Shown here piece after piece: positions 29,015 through 36,483 of a DNA stretch of 64,000 bases. The notes beneath the pieces were generated by a model. That model was not told the DNA's origin and did not search any database. It saw nothing but the letters and a program-made list of their open reading frames with translations. Every line of letters starts with the position of its first letter. Within the stretch, counting starts at the first letter, position 1. This DNA comes from Zhongshania aliphaticivorans (GTDB lineage Bacteria > Pseudomonadota > Gammaproteobacteria > Pseudomonadales > Spongiibacteraceae), in contig NZ_CACSIK010000001.1 of NCBI RefSeq assembly GCF_902705875.1, forward strand, positions 632,742 through 696,741, in the 5' to 3' direction. The position numbers were made by a program, and so were the translations under genes.

Positions 29015-29941
29015 ATGAACCTATCATTTGAACAACTTAAAAGCATGGTTGTGTTCTCTCAAGTCGTTGAGCAGGGCAATTTAAGCGCAGCCGCCAAGCA
29101 GATAGGTTTATCTCGTGCCTCTGTTAGCTACCATCTAAAGAAACTTGAGACCCAGCTAAATGTGACGCTGTTAAAACGCTCTACGCGTGCTATCGCATTA
29201 ACCGAAGAGGGCATGGCCTATTACCAATCCTGCCGTATTATTGCTGAGCAGGCTGCAACAGCTAATTTGCAAATAGAAAATCTAAAGAGAGAGCCCCAGG
29301 GCTTATTAAAAATAAGCTGCCCTGTAAATGTTGGTTTACAAATGGTTGTACCAGCCTTGAGTGAATTTCGTCGGCTTTATCCTAAAATTGAGTTAGATGT
29401 TATGTTGAGCGATGAGGTTATTAACATCATTCAAGAGGGCATCGACTTAGCGATACGGGGGGCGCCTTTACCCGACTCAGGGTTACAGGCAACAAAGTTA
29501 TCCATGCTGCCAACCTGCCTATGTGGTTCACCGGATTATTTTGCTAAGTACGGCCGGCCAACAACACCAGCAGAGTTGGAACAACACCATTGGGTTATTT
29601 ATAAACTGACTTCAGGCCCTATTAAATTAAGTAAAGGTAGCCGTGAATATAATGTCACGGTGACGGGAGATATTAGTACGAACAATGCCGCTGCCCGCAC
29701 GGCCTTTATTCTAGATGGACATGGTATCGGCAGAATTCCTGTTTATGATGCCCGGCCCAAGCTAGAGGCTGGGCTCTTAGAAACCGTACTTGATGATTAC
29801 CAACTCAAGAATATCGATGTATACGGCGTCTTTCCGCCAGGTAGTGCTAACTCTAAAAAGTTGCGTGTATTAATTGATTTTCTGAAAGATTATTTTGAGA
29901 AGTTCGACCGTCATACATCGAATATTCTTCCCTCGTCATAA
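29015..29941 (+). CDS. LysR family transcriptional regulator
   Basis: A 308-residue DNA-binding regulator. Residues 5-65 form the winged helix-turn-helix (FSQVVEQGNLSAAAKQIGLSRASVSYHLKKLETQL). The rest is the periplasmic-binding-protein-like effector domain starting GLLKISCPVNVGLQMV. It belongs to the CrgA/DsdC-like subgroup (PBP2 with DGIDLAIR-type segment, here EGIDLAIRGAPLPDSGL). It is transcribed divergently from yqhD, the usual layout for a LysR regulator and its target, so control of yqhD is likely but unproven. It converges on the hydrolase gene with a 29-base gap. Confidence 0.88.
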   Translation: MNLSFEQLKSMVVFSQVVEQGNLSAAAKQIGLSRASVSYHLKKLETQLNVTLLKRSTRAIALTEEGMAYYQSCRIIAEQAATANLQIENLKREPQGLLKISCPVNVGLQMVVPALSEFRRLYPKIELDVMLSDEVINIIQEGIDLAIRGAPLPDSGLQATKLSMLPTCLCGSPDYFAKYGRPTTPAELEQHHWVIYKLTSGPIKLSKGSREYNVTVTGDISTNNAAARTAFILDGHGIGRIPVYDARPKLEAGLLETVLDDYQLKNIDVYGVFPPGSANSKKLRVLIDFLKDYFEKFDRHTSNILPSS

Positions 29942-29970
29942 AATAATTAGCCTTGGGTAATTTAATATTG

Positions 29971-30837
29971 CTAGGTGGAAGTAATGTTGTAGATTAAGAA
30001 ATTATCAATCGCGTTTAATGCTTCTGTTTCGCTGAGAAGTGGGGCGTGTCCACAGTGGGGGATTTCTACAAATTGCATATCAGGTTTGAGGGTTTGCATT
30101 TTTCTGACACATTGTTGGTTGAGAATATCTGATAATTCGCCACGAAATAATAACAAAGGTATATTCTGCATTGCCGTAAATAAAGGCCATAGGTCGGAAG
30201 TGGTGTCGTCGTTTTGCTGGTTTAACAAATGGCTAATAGCAAAATCATAAGCCAGTTCAGGTTGTCCTAGGGCGTTTTCTCGGTAAAGATTTTTACTAAA
30301 AATAAGCCAGTCTTCATCGCTGAAGTTAGGGTACTCTTGAGCCTGAATAGATTTCGTTTTTTCAACGGCTTCTGACCAGTTTTTGACAGTGCTTTTGTTG
30401 CCAACGTAGCGCTTAATACGGTCTAGGCCTGCTTTGTCGGGTTCGGGGCCAATGTCATTCATTACAATTGCTTGGATGCGTTCAGGGGCTGTCGCGGCCA
30501 GTACCATAGACACAATCCCACCTAAAGAGGTGCCAATAAAGATCGCTGAGGGTAATGCCAAACTGCCCATCAAGCTCAAAATATCATTTGCGTAACACCC
30601 AGGATGGTAGTTTTCAGGATTGGTGTCGTAATCAGATTGGCCTCTTCCGCGTAAGTCCACTGCCAAAATACGGTAGCGGGGGGCTAAATGTTCACACAAA
30701 GCAGTAAAGTCCGAGGAGTTACGTGTCAAGCCGGGTATACAGATGATGGTCTGCTCAGCTGTTGTGTTGCCATATTGCCGGGCATAAAGGCGTAAACCAT
30801 CGCTGCTTTGATACCAGTAATCGCTATAGTTTTGCAT
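29971..30837 (-). CDS. Alpha/beta hydrolase
   Basis: A 288-residue alpha/beta-hydrolase-fold enzyme. The nucleophile elbow is GTSLGG with Ser104. The oxyanion region is IPGLTRNSSDF, with the strand VDLRGRGQSDY upstream as in many esterases and lipases. The candidate acid lies in the segment FRGELSDIL, and the His in PHCGHAPLL. No signal peptide is seen, so it should act in the cytoplasm. It is encoded downstream of the TonB-dependent receptor on the same strand, 121 bases apart with a hairpin between. The substrate is unknown. In context, an ester brought in by the neighbouring uptake genes and giving a 3-hydroxy acid would fit. Confidence 0.83.
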   Translation of the reverse strand: MQNYSDYWYQSSDGLRLYARQYGNTTAEQTIICIPGLTRNSSDFTALCEHLAPRYRILAVDLRGRGQSDYDTNPENYHPGCYANDILSLMGSLALPSAIFIGTSLGGIVSMVLAATAPERIQAIVMNDIGPEPDKAGLDRIKRYVGNKSTVKNWSEAVEKTKSIQAQEYPNFSDEDWLIFSKNLYRENALGQPELAYDFAISHLLNQQNDDTTSDLWPLFTAMQNIPLLLFRGELSDILNQQCVRKMQTLKPDMQFVEIPHCGHAPLLSETEALNAIDNFLIYNITST

Positions 30838-30873
30838 TGGCGAAGGCTCTATAAAGGGTTGCGGATCGGTGTG

Positions 30874-30890
30874 AACTCAACGTATGAGTT
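30874..30890. promoter_or_regulatory. Inverted repeat upstream of the hydrolase gene
   Basis: AACTCA-ACGTA-TGAGTT has perfect 6-base arms and lies about 40 bases upstream of the hydrolase ATG. It could be an operator; it differs from the TTCAAC palindromes nearby. Confidence 0.3.
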
Positions 30891-30894
30891 TCTA

Positions 30895-30923
30895 TGAGCC
30901 TTGCCTTTATCGGTCAAGGCTCA
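30895..30923. terminator. Hairpin between TonB receptor and hydrolase genes
   Basis: Perfect 9-bp stem TGAGCCTTG/CAAGGCTCA with an 11-base loop, just after the receptor stop codon in the direction of transcription. T-rich sequence is better on the plus-strand side, so termination on the minus strand may be partial. Confidence 0.5.
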
Positions 30924-30958
30924 CTTTTATATTGATAATATTAAGAAACTAATTTCGC

Positions 30959-33265
30959 TTAAAATGCATACGCTACGCTCGCCGTCCAAGTTCGAGGCGC
31001 CCCGTAGAAAGCCAGTTCCCCCGACCCTAAATTGTAACCGCCAGTCTTATATTCTTTGTCGGTAATATTCTTTAAGTAAACGCTAACGGTCCAATGTTCA
31101 TCGGCGGAGTACCAGTTAGCGCTGGCATCCAATAAGGTATAAGCCTTATCTTGATCACAGCTACATAAAACGTTGTTAAAGTTTCTGGAAGCGTCACGAT
31201 AAGATGCCGCGGTATTTACCATAATGCTGCCGGCATTCCCTAAATCGCGCTCAAAATTCACACCGAGCTGGCCAGTCCAATCTGGGGCGTTGAGCATTTC
31301 CCAGCTGTCAGAAACATCGACTCCAGCCGAGATGACTTCGGTCAGTTCAGCGTTCATGTGACCAATGGCCACCGAGGTACTGATTCCGCTAGTCACTTGG
31401 AGTAAGGCTTCTAATTCAGCGCCTTGAATTTCTGCAGTACCGGCGTTAACGACATCTGAGGAGAAAAAGACCGGTGCTGGTTGTGCTGTTTGCACGGTTA
31501 GCTGCATATCGGTGTAATCCATATCGAAAACTGTAAAGTTTAAACGAAGCCGGTCATCCCATAGCTGTGATTTGATACCCGCCTCGATAGTATCAACGGT
31601 TTCAGGATCATAGCCTTTAGCAACGTCGGGATTGGTTGAGGCATTGCCCCGCATATCAAACCCGCCAGATTTAAAACCTTCTGCGTAGCTAACGTAGAGC
31701 ATGACATTGTCATTCATTTGCCAGTCGAGCTTGATTGACGGGCTTAATTCGCTCCAGTCTTTGTCGGCTTCTTTGTCGCTAATATCGGTGGCGATTGAGA
31801 GTAAGGTATCGTCGTTAGGGTCGCCATAGGTGAAGCCGGAGCCTTGGTTTTGTGTGTAAGGGAAAGAGTTAGTTGTGTTATAGGCGTAACGTTGAATATT
31901 GGAGTTTTTGTCGTCTTTAGTGAGGCGCAAACCAGTAGTAAGGGTCAGGTTGGCAGTAAGGTCAATACTGGCATTTATGTAAGCGGACGTGCTTTCGGTA
32001 TCGACATCACCGCCAATGGCCAAATCATAATGCTCACCATCCATGTATGGCGTGCCGCCCAAGCCGTTTAACACGACATCAAAAGCGCCAGCTGAGTTAC
32101 CCGTAAAATAATATAAGCCAGCTACGATAGCTAGGCGATCTACAGTGTAGTTAAATTGTAATTCATGCGACTTTTGATCGTCGGAATACTTGGCTGGGAC
32201 ATCGAAAGCGTCGAGTGGGGTGCCATCAAAATCAATAAATTGTTGAGTTTCACCTTCGCGTTTGGCAAACACATATTTTACGGTAGTCGTTTCACTCAAA
32301 TCATACTGTGCTGTTAATGAGAAGCCGCTGTTCTCAACATTGGAAACATGGCTGGTACCGCAAGCGCCATCGTAAGGGCTGCTTGAGGTGGTGAATGCTT
32401 GGCCCGTCGAAGGATGGGTGAGTAAGCTTTGGTTAGATTGTGAACCGCAAGGCTGATTAGAGTTGTCATCAGTACGATCCCCAGAAAGGCGAATGAATAA
32501 CTGATCGTTCGGTGTATATTCTGCGCTAACTCTCGCTACCAATACGTCTTTATTATAATTTTCTTCACTACTACTGTAGGTGCCGGTATTAATATCATAG
32601 CCGGTATCAACATCACCGTAGCCGTCACGCGTCATTTTGGCTATGGCACCACCGAGATATAGTTCATTATCGATAACGGGAAGTTGACCAGAAATACTGA
32701 CATCTCGTTGCCCGTATGCTCCCGTTGCTGCAGTAATTTTCGCTTCAGCGTCTCCGGTCATTTTGCGAGTAATGTATTTGATTGCGCCACCAACGGTATT
32801 TTTTCCGTACAGCGTACCTTGGGGGCCGCGTAAAACTTCAATGCGTTCAACATCAAATACATCCATAACAGCAGCCTGAGGACGGGCGTAGTAAACGTCA
32901 TCCACATATACCCCGACGCCGGGTTCAAATCCCCACAATGGGTCTTGTTGGCCAACCCCACGAATGTAAGCAGTAAGTGTGGAGTTGGTTGCTCGACTAG
33001 CGCGGAACTGGGTGTTAGGAACACTTTTTTCCAGTTCAGTAATTGTAGTAATACCTTTAGTTTCGAGCTCCGTGGCATTGAATGAGGTAATAGAGACAGG
33101 AACTTCTTGGAGATTCTGTTCGCGTTTTTGCGCAGTTACCAAAACTTCCTCAAGGACTACAGAGATATCTTGCTGTGACCAAGCAGTGTTGTGGTTAAGT
33201 GCAGAGGCGCTACCTATTGCGACTAACATGGCCAGGCGTTTCTTGTTGCTTGTTATATTTATCAT
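30959..33265 (-). CDS. TonB-dependent receptor
   Basis: A 768-residue outer-membrane active transporter energised by TonB. It has a signal peptide, then a TonB-box-like segment (LEEVLVTAQKREQNLQEVP). The plug domain includes VYVDDVYYARPQAAVMDVFDVERIEVLRGPQGTLYGKNTVGGAI, and a beta-barrel follows that ends in the aromatic WTASVAYAF as required for insertion. It is of the catecholate/steroid-type 'LRGPQGTLYGKNT' class common in marine degraders; the substrate cannot be read from sequence. Two copies of the TTCAAC-N4-GTTGAA palindrome lie 59-106 bases before its start. This suggests regulation by the nearby TetR protein. Confidence 0.93.
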   Translation of the reverse strand: MINITSNKKRLAMLVAIGSASALNHNTAWSQQDISVVLEEVLVTAQKREQNLQEVPVSITSFNATELETKGITTITELEKSVPNTQFRASRATNSTLTAYIRGVGQQDPLWGFEPGVGVYVDDVYYARPQAAVMDVFDVERIEVLRGPQGTLYGKNTVGGAIKYITRKMTGDAEAKITAATGAYGQRDVSISGQLPVIDNELYLGGAIAKMTRDGYGDVDTGYDINTGTYSSSEENYNKDVLVARVSAEYTPNDQLFIRLSGDRTDDNSNQPCGSQSNQSLLTHPSTGQAFTTSSSPYDGACGTSHVSNVENSGFSLTAQYDLSETTTVKYVFAKREGETQQFIDFDGTPLDAFDVPAKYSDDQKSHELQFNYTVDRLAIVAGLYYFTGNSAGAFDVVLNGLGGTPYMDGEHYDLAIGGDVDTESTSAYINASIDLTANLTLTTGLRLTKDDKNSNIQRYAYNTTNSFPYTQNQGSGFTYGDPNDDTLLSIATDISDKEADKDWSELSPSIKLDWQMNDNVMLYVSYAEGFKSGGFDMRGNASTNPDVAKGYDPETVDTIEAGIKSQLWDDRLRLNFTVFDMDYTDMQLTVQTAQPAPVFFSSDVVNAGTAEIQGAELEALLQVTSGISTSVAIGHMNAELTEVISAGVDVSDSWEMLNAPDWTGQLGVNFERDLGNAGSIMVNTAASYRDASRNFNNVLCSCDQDKAYTLLDASANWYSADEHWTVSVYLKNITDKEYKTGGYNLGSGELAFYGAPRTWTASVAYAF

Positions 33266-33323
33266 GGGGCACCTTGGTTAAGTTTATTAGTAGTTTATAT
33301 AAGTGCTAGCTTGTAAAGCCAAA

Positions 33324-33339
33324 TTCAACATCCGTTGAA
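33324..33339. promoter_or_regulatory. Palindromic operator copy 1, upstream of TonB receptor
   Basis: TTCAACATCCGTTGAA is a perfect 6+6 palindrome with a 4-base spacer. It directly abuts a weak -35-like TTTGGC, with a -10-like TATAAA 18 bases further on, both read on the minus strand. Confidence 0.72.
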
Positions 33340-33355
33340 GTTAATGCTGAGGTTA

Positions 33356-33371
33356 TTCAACGATTGTTGAA
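33356..33371. promoter_or_regulatory. Palindromic operator copy 2, upstream of TonB receptor
   Basis: TTCAACGATTGTTGAA has the same arms as copy 1 and begins 32 bases further from the receptor gene, close to three helical turns, so two dimers could bind on one face of the DNA. Confidence 0.72.
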
Positions 33372-33416
33372 ATGTCAATAAAAGTTAGCTTAAATTATTT
33401 AATATCATCGTTGTTG

Positions 33417-34850
33417 TTAACGTGCTGTACGAAAGTTGATCCATGCCATTCCTAGCAGCGTGTATGCGCAAGAGGCAATAATGGCGTAGCTGGCGGATAC
33501 GGCTGGATTGGCAACTCCCGCAAATAAATTGAGATAAAAATGCATTAAAAGTGCTAAGACAGAGGCGCTGGCAACCAGTAGTAATGGCAAAGGTTTAGGA
33601 ATAATTACGCCAAACAGCATAGGCACTAGTGAGGCGGCGGCCAAACCATAGACGCCTTTTTGTGCAAATATTCCGATTAACGGTGGTGGGTTCCATGCGA
33701 GCGCTAAGCCAATCAGTCCAACAGCAATTAATACCCATCTGGACCACGCCAGGCCATTACTTTGATGCTTGCTTAGGGGCGTTACAATGTCATTGACGAC
33801 CATGGCTGATAGTGACACGAGGATGCCATCCAATGTGCTCATGCCGGCGGCAAGTAAGGTAATAAAAATAAAGGTGAGAGTTAGCTGGCCAAGGGCACTG
33901 CCGCTGAATTCGTGGAGTAAGTATTCTCTGACCACAGTGTCTTGAATAGGAATATCTAACCCGGCAAGGCGGGCGTAAAAACCAACCATTAAAATCAGTG
34001 TAAAGAGCGTACCGACAACAACCGTTGTGCCAATGAATTTACCAATATCCGCTTCACTGCGTAAATATAAAACCTTGGTTAATATGTGTGGCTGTAGCAT
34101 TAGAGCAAAGGTGACAATAAACCCCCCGCCAAACACCGAGAAAAAATCGTAGTAAAGATTACTTTCTGAATTGAAAACAGCACCATAACCAGGGCTGATC
34201 GACTTTAAAGATTGAATGATGTTGCCATCAAAATACTTAAAACCTTGCACGAATAGCAGTAGCGTTACCAATAACATCATAATACCTTGTAAGGTATTGG
34301 TGTAAGCGTGTGCGTAGGTGCCGCCCATTAGTACGTAGGAAAAAACAAATAATAAGATACCAACCAATGCGGTTTTTTGCTCTATTGGAAAAATCCCTGT
34401 CATTAGTAAACTGCAGCCAACCAAAATTAAAACGACAAAACTGATAGATAACAGGTTGATAAAAGCAAAAAACAAACTAAAGCCGCGATGATGGTAGCGA
34501 TGGTAAATCCACTGCGGGATAGTCAGTGATTTATTTTCTTCCCCGAGGCGCAAAAAACCGCGAGATAACACTAAAAAAGCAGTAAGAATACCCGCCGACC
34601 CCGCAACACCGTAGTGGACATAAGCTGAGAGGCCGTGAGCATAAACAAAGCCTGGGTTAATAACAAAGGTAGCCGTGGAGGCAATGGAAGCGGCGAGTGT
34701 AATACCAATTAAGTAGGGGCTCATATCTTTATTGCCAATCGCAAAGCCGCCCATGTCCTTGGTTCTACGCATCCCTATCCATGACAGTCCGTAAACAAGG
34801 ACCACATATGTGCCGCTGAGCACATATTTAAATATTTCTGCCGATGTCAT
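33417..34850 (-). CDS. Sodium:solute symporter family protein
   Basis: A 477-residue inner-membrane transporter with about 13 hydrophobic segments, of the SSS family. Typical segments are GGFAIGNKDMSPYLIGITLAASIASTATFVINPGF near the N-terminus and LAAGMSTLDGILVSLSAMVVNDI in the region that helps form the Na+ site. It resembles the acetate/propionate/panthothenate branch, which carries small carboxylates, but the substrate is not certain. It is divergent from tetR-bdhA, with a 159-base control region that contains the same palindrome as the TonB receptor promoter. It would take the compound from periplasm to cytoplasm after outer-membrane uptake. Confidence 0.87.
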   Translation of the reverse strand: MTSAEIFKYVLSGTYVVLVYGLSWIGMRRTKDMGGFAIGNKDMSPYLIGITLAASIASTATFVINPGFVYAHGLSAYVHYGVAGSAGILTAFLVLSRGFLRLGEENKSLTIPQWIYHRYHHRGFSLFFAFINLLSISFVVLILVGCSLLMTGIFPIEQKTALVGILLFVFSYVLMGGTYAHAYTNTLQGIMMLLVTLLLFVQGFKYFDGNIIQSLKSISPGYGAVFNSESNLYYDFFSVFGGGFIVTFALMLQPHILTKVLYLRSEADIGKFIGTTVVVGTLFTLILMVGFYARLAGLDIPIQDTVVREYLLHEFSGSALGQLTLTFIFITLLAAGMSTLDGILVSLSAMVVNDIVTPLSKHQSNGLAWSRWVLIAVGLIGLALAWNPPPLIGIFAQKGVYGLAAASLVPMLFGVIIPKPLPLLLVASASVLALLMHFYLNLFAGVANPAVSASYAIIASCAYTLLGMAWINFRTAR

Positions 34851-34892
34851 GTACTATTCGCCTTGTATTTTAATTATTGGTAAGCCACTATA

Positions 34893-34908
34893 TTCAACGC
34901 TTGTTGAA
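34893..34908. promoter_or_regulatory. Palindromic operator copy 3, between symporter and tetR
   Basis: TTCAACGCTTGTTGAA lies 43 bases upstream of the symporter start and 101 bases upstream of the tetR start. Its position allows control of both divergent transcripts. Confidence 0.75.
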
Positions 34909-35009
34909 AAGACAAGGGTCGATGATCAATCGGCAGAGGATTACCCAAGCGTGATTTTGATAGGGATTGCTGTGATAACGGCATTGCTGGGCGTAAGGAT
35001 AGAAGTTTG

Positions 35010-35654
35010 ATGAGTAAAAAAGATAATGGCCTTAAAAGTGAGCGAATTCTTGATGTGGCAGAAGAGTTGTTTGCCATGCATGGCTTTGATGGCGTGACAA
35101 TGCGCCAGATTTCAAGTGGTGCCAATGTGGATGTAGCGCTAGCCAGTTACCATTTTGGTAAAAAACTGGATGTTTTTTACGCGGTTTTTAATCGGCGTGC
35201 GGAGTTGTTGGGTAATACTCGCAGAGAAGTGCTACGTAGCAGTTTGCAAGCAGCCAGCGGTGAGCCACAAACATTGGAGCAGATTATAGAAGCGTTTTTA
35301 CTGCCCTTAAAATTTGCGCAAGAAAGCGGTGATCCTGGCTGGAAAAATTATATGGCATTGCTGGCTTATGTCATGACATCGCCAGTTTGGAGCAAAACAT
35401 TAATGGAAAATAACTTTGATAAGCATGTGGCGGAGTTTATCAAAGCGCTTAAAGTTATTTTTCCAAAATCTAAAGAAGAAGATTTACATTGGTGTTATCA
35501 CTATGTGTCTGGTGCGCTCGCATTAACCTTAGCGCAGACCGGGCGTATAGATAGGTTGTCTGGCGGAAAATGTCATTCTTCTGATTTCGAAACAGCTTAT
35601 CAGCGGATGATTCCCTTTATGGCGGCAGGATTTAGAGCCGTGTGTGAAAAATAG
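35010..35654 (+). CDS. TetR/AcrR family transcriptional regulator
   Basis: A 214-residue regulator. The N-terminal helix-turn-helix is classical: ERILDVAEELFAMHGFDGVTMRQISSGANVDVALASYHFGKK. The C-terminal ligand domain resembles the DUF1956/CerR-like group (LPLKFAQESGDPGWKNYMALLAYV). The ATG at 35010 has AAGGAT about 10 bases upstream; a TTG directly before it could extend the protein by one residue. It is followed after 22 bases by the bdhA-like gene, so the two are probably cotranscribed. It is the obvious candidate to bind the three TTCAAC-N4-GTTGAA palindromes in this locus, probably as a repressor released by a substrate or its CoA ester. Confidence 0.88.
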   Translation: MSKKDNGLKSERILDVAEELFAMHGFDGVTMRQISSGANVDVALASYHFGKKLDVFYAVFNRRAELLGNTRREVLRSSLQAASGEPQTLEQIIEAFLLPLKFAQESGDPGWKNYMALLAYVMTSPVWSKTLMENNFDKHVAEFIKALKVIFPKSKEEDLHWCYHYVSGALALTLAQTGRIDRLSGGKCHSSDFETAYQRMIPFMAAGFRAVCEK

Positions 35655-35676
35655 TAATAATAAATAGGACGAAGAA

Positions 35677-36450
35677 ATGAGAAGTAAAACGGCGTTAGTA
35701 ACGGGAGCGGCTAGTGGTATAGGATTGGCTATAGGTAATGATTTGTGTCGACAAGGTTTTACTGTTTGGTATAGCGACATCAGCTTACAAGACGCAGAAA
35801 GCGCAGCAAGTGTGTCCATCGCCAAAGGTTTCAATGCGCATGCAATAAAGCTTGATGTGACCAGTGAAAGCGATATAAATTATGTCGTTGAACAGCTAGT
35901 CGAACATGGTGGTTATTTAGATATTCTGATCAACAATGCGGGTATTCAACATGTTGCTAGGCTGGAAGATTTTCCCGTTGATCGCTGGAAGTTAATCACC
36001 GAGATATTGCTGATTGGGCCGGCTATGCTTTGTCGAGCATTGCTGCCTTTAATGCGCCAACAAAACTTTGGTCGAATTATTAATGTTGGCTCCATTCATT
36101 CTCTTATCGCATCCCCCCATAAAAGTGCTTATGTAGCCGCCAAGCATGGTTTGCTAGGCTTTTCTAAAGTGGTGGCGCTAGAAACGTCGGATCAAAATAT
36201 TACCATCAATACCCTGTGCCCGTCTTATGTGAAGACACCGCTGGTGGAGCAGCAGATTGCCAGTCAGGCCAAGGTGCATGGTATTTCAGAAGAAGACGTT
36301 ATTAATAAGATCATGTTGGAGCCAATGCCTAAAAAGAGCTTTATTGACATGGATGAGCTAAGCGCTGCCGTGAATTATTTAGTGAGCGACGCGGCGCGAA
36401 ATATGACCGGGCAGGAGCTGGTTATTGATGGTGGTTGGACCATAAAATAA
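35677..36450 (+). CDS. 3-hydroxybutyrate dehydrogenase-like short-chain dehydrogenase
   Basis: A 257-residue NAD-dependent SDR. It has the cofactor motif VTGAASGIGLAI, the structural NNAGIQHVARLEDFP, and the catalytic Ser/Tyr/Lys in NVGSIHSLIASPHKSAYVAAKHG. The IQHVA signature, the HGLLGFSKVVALET segment and the C-terminal MTGQELVIDGGW are characteristic of D-3-hydroxybutyrate dehydrogenases (BdhA), which give acetoacetate. Cotranscription with tetR and proximity to a carboxylate-type symporter support oxidation of an imported 3-hydroxy acid. Closely related SDRs use other hydroxy compounds, so the substrate is a good inference, not a certainty. Confidence 0.82.
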   Translation: MRSKTALVTGAASGIGLAIGNDLCRQGFTVWYSDISLQDAESAASVSIAKGFNAHAIKLDVTSESDINYVVEQLVEHGGYLDILINNAGIQHVARLEDFPVDRWKLITEILLIGPAMLCRALLPLMRQQNFGRIINVGSIHSLIASPHKSAYVAAKHGLLGFSKVVALETSDQNITINTLCPSYVKTPLVEQQIASQAKVHGISEEDVINKIMLEPMPKKSFIDMDELSAAVNYLVSDAARNMTGQELVIDGGWTIK

Positions 36451-36483
36451 GCTGAAATCATTGAGTTTGGTGTGTATAAAGGA

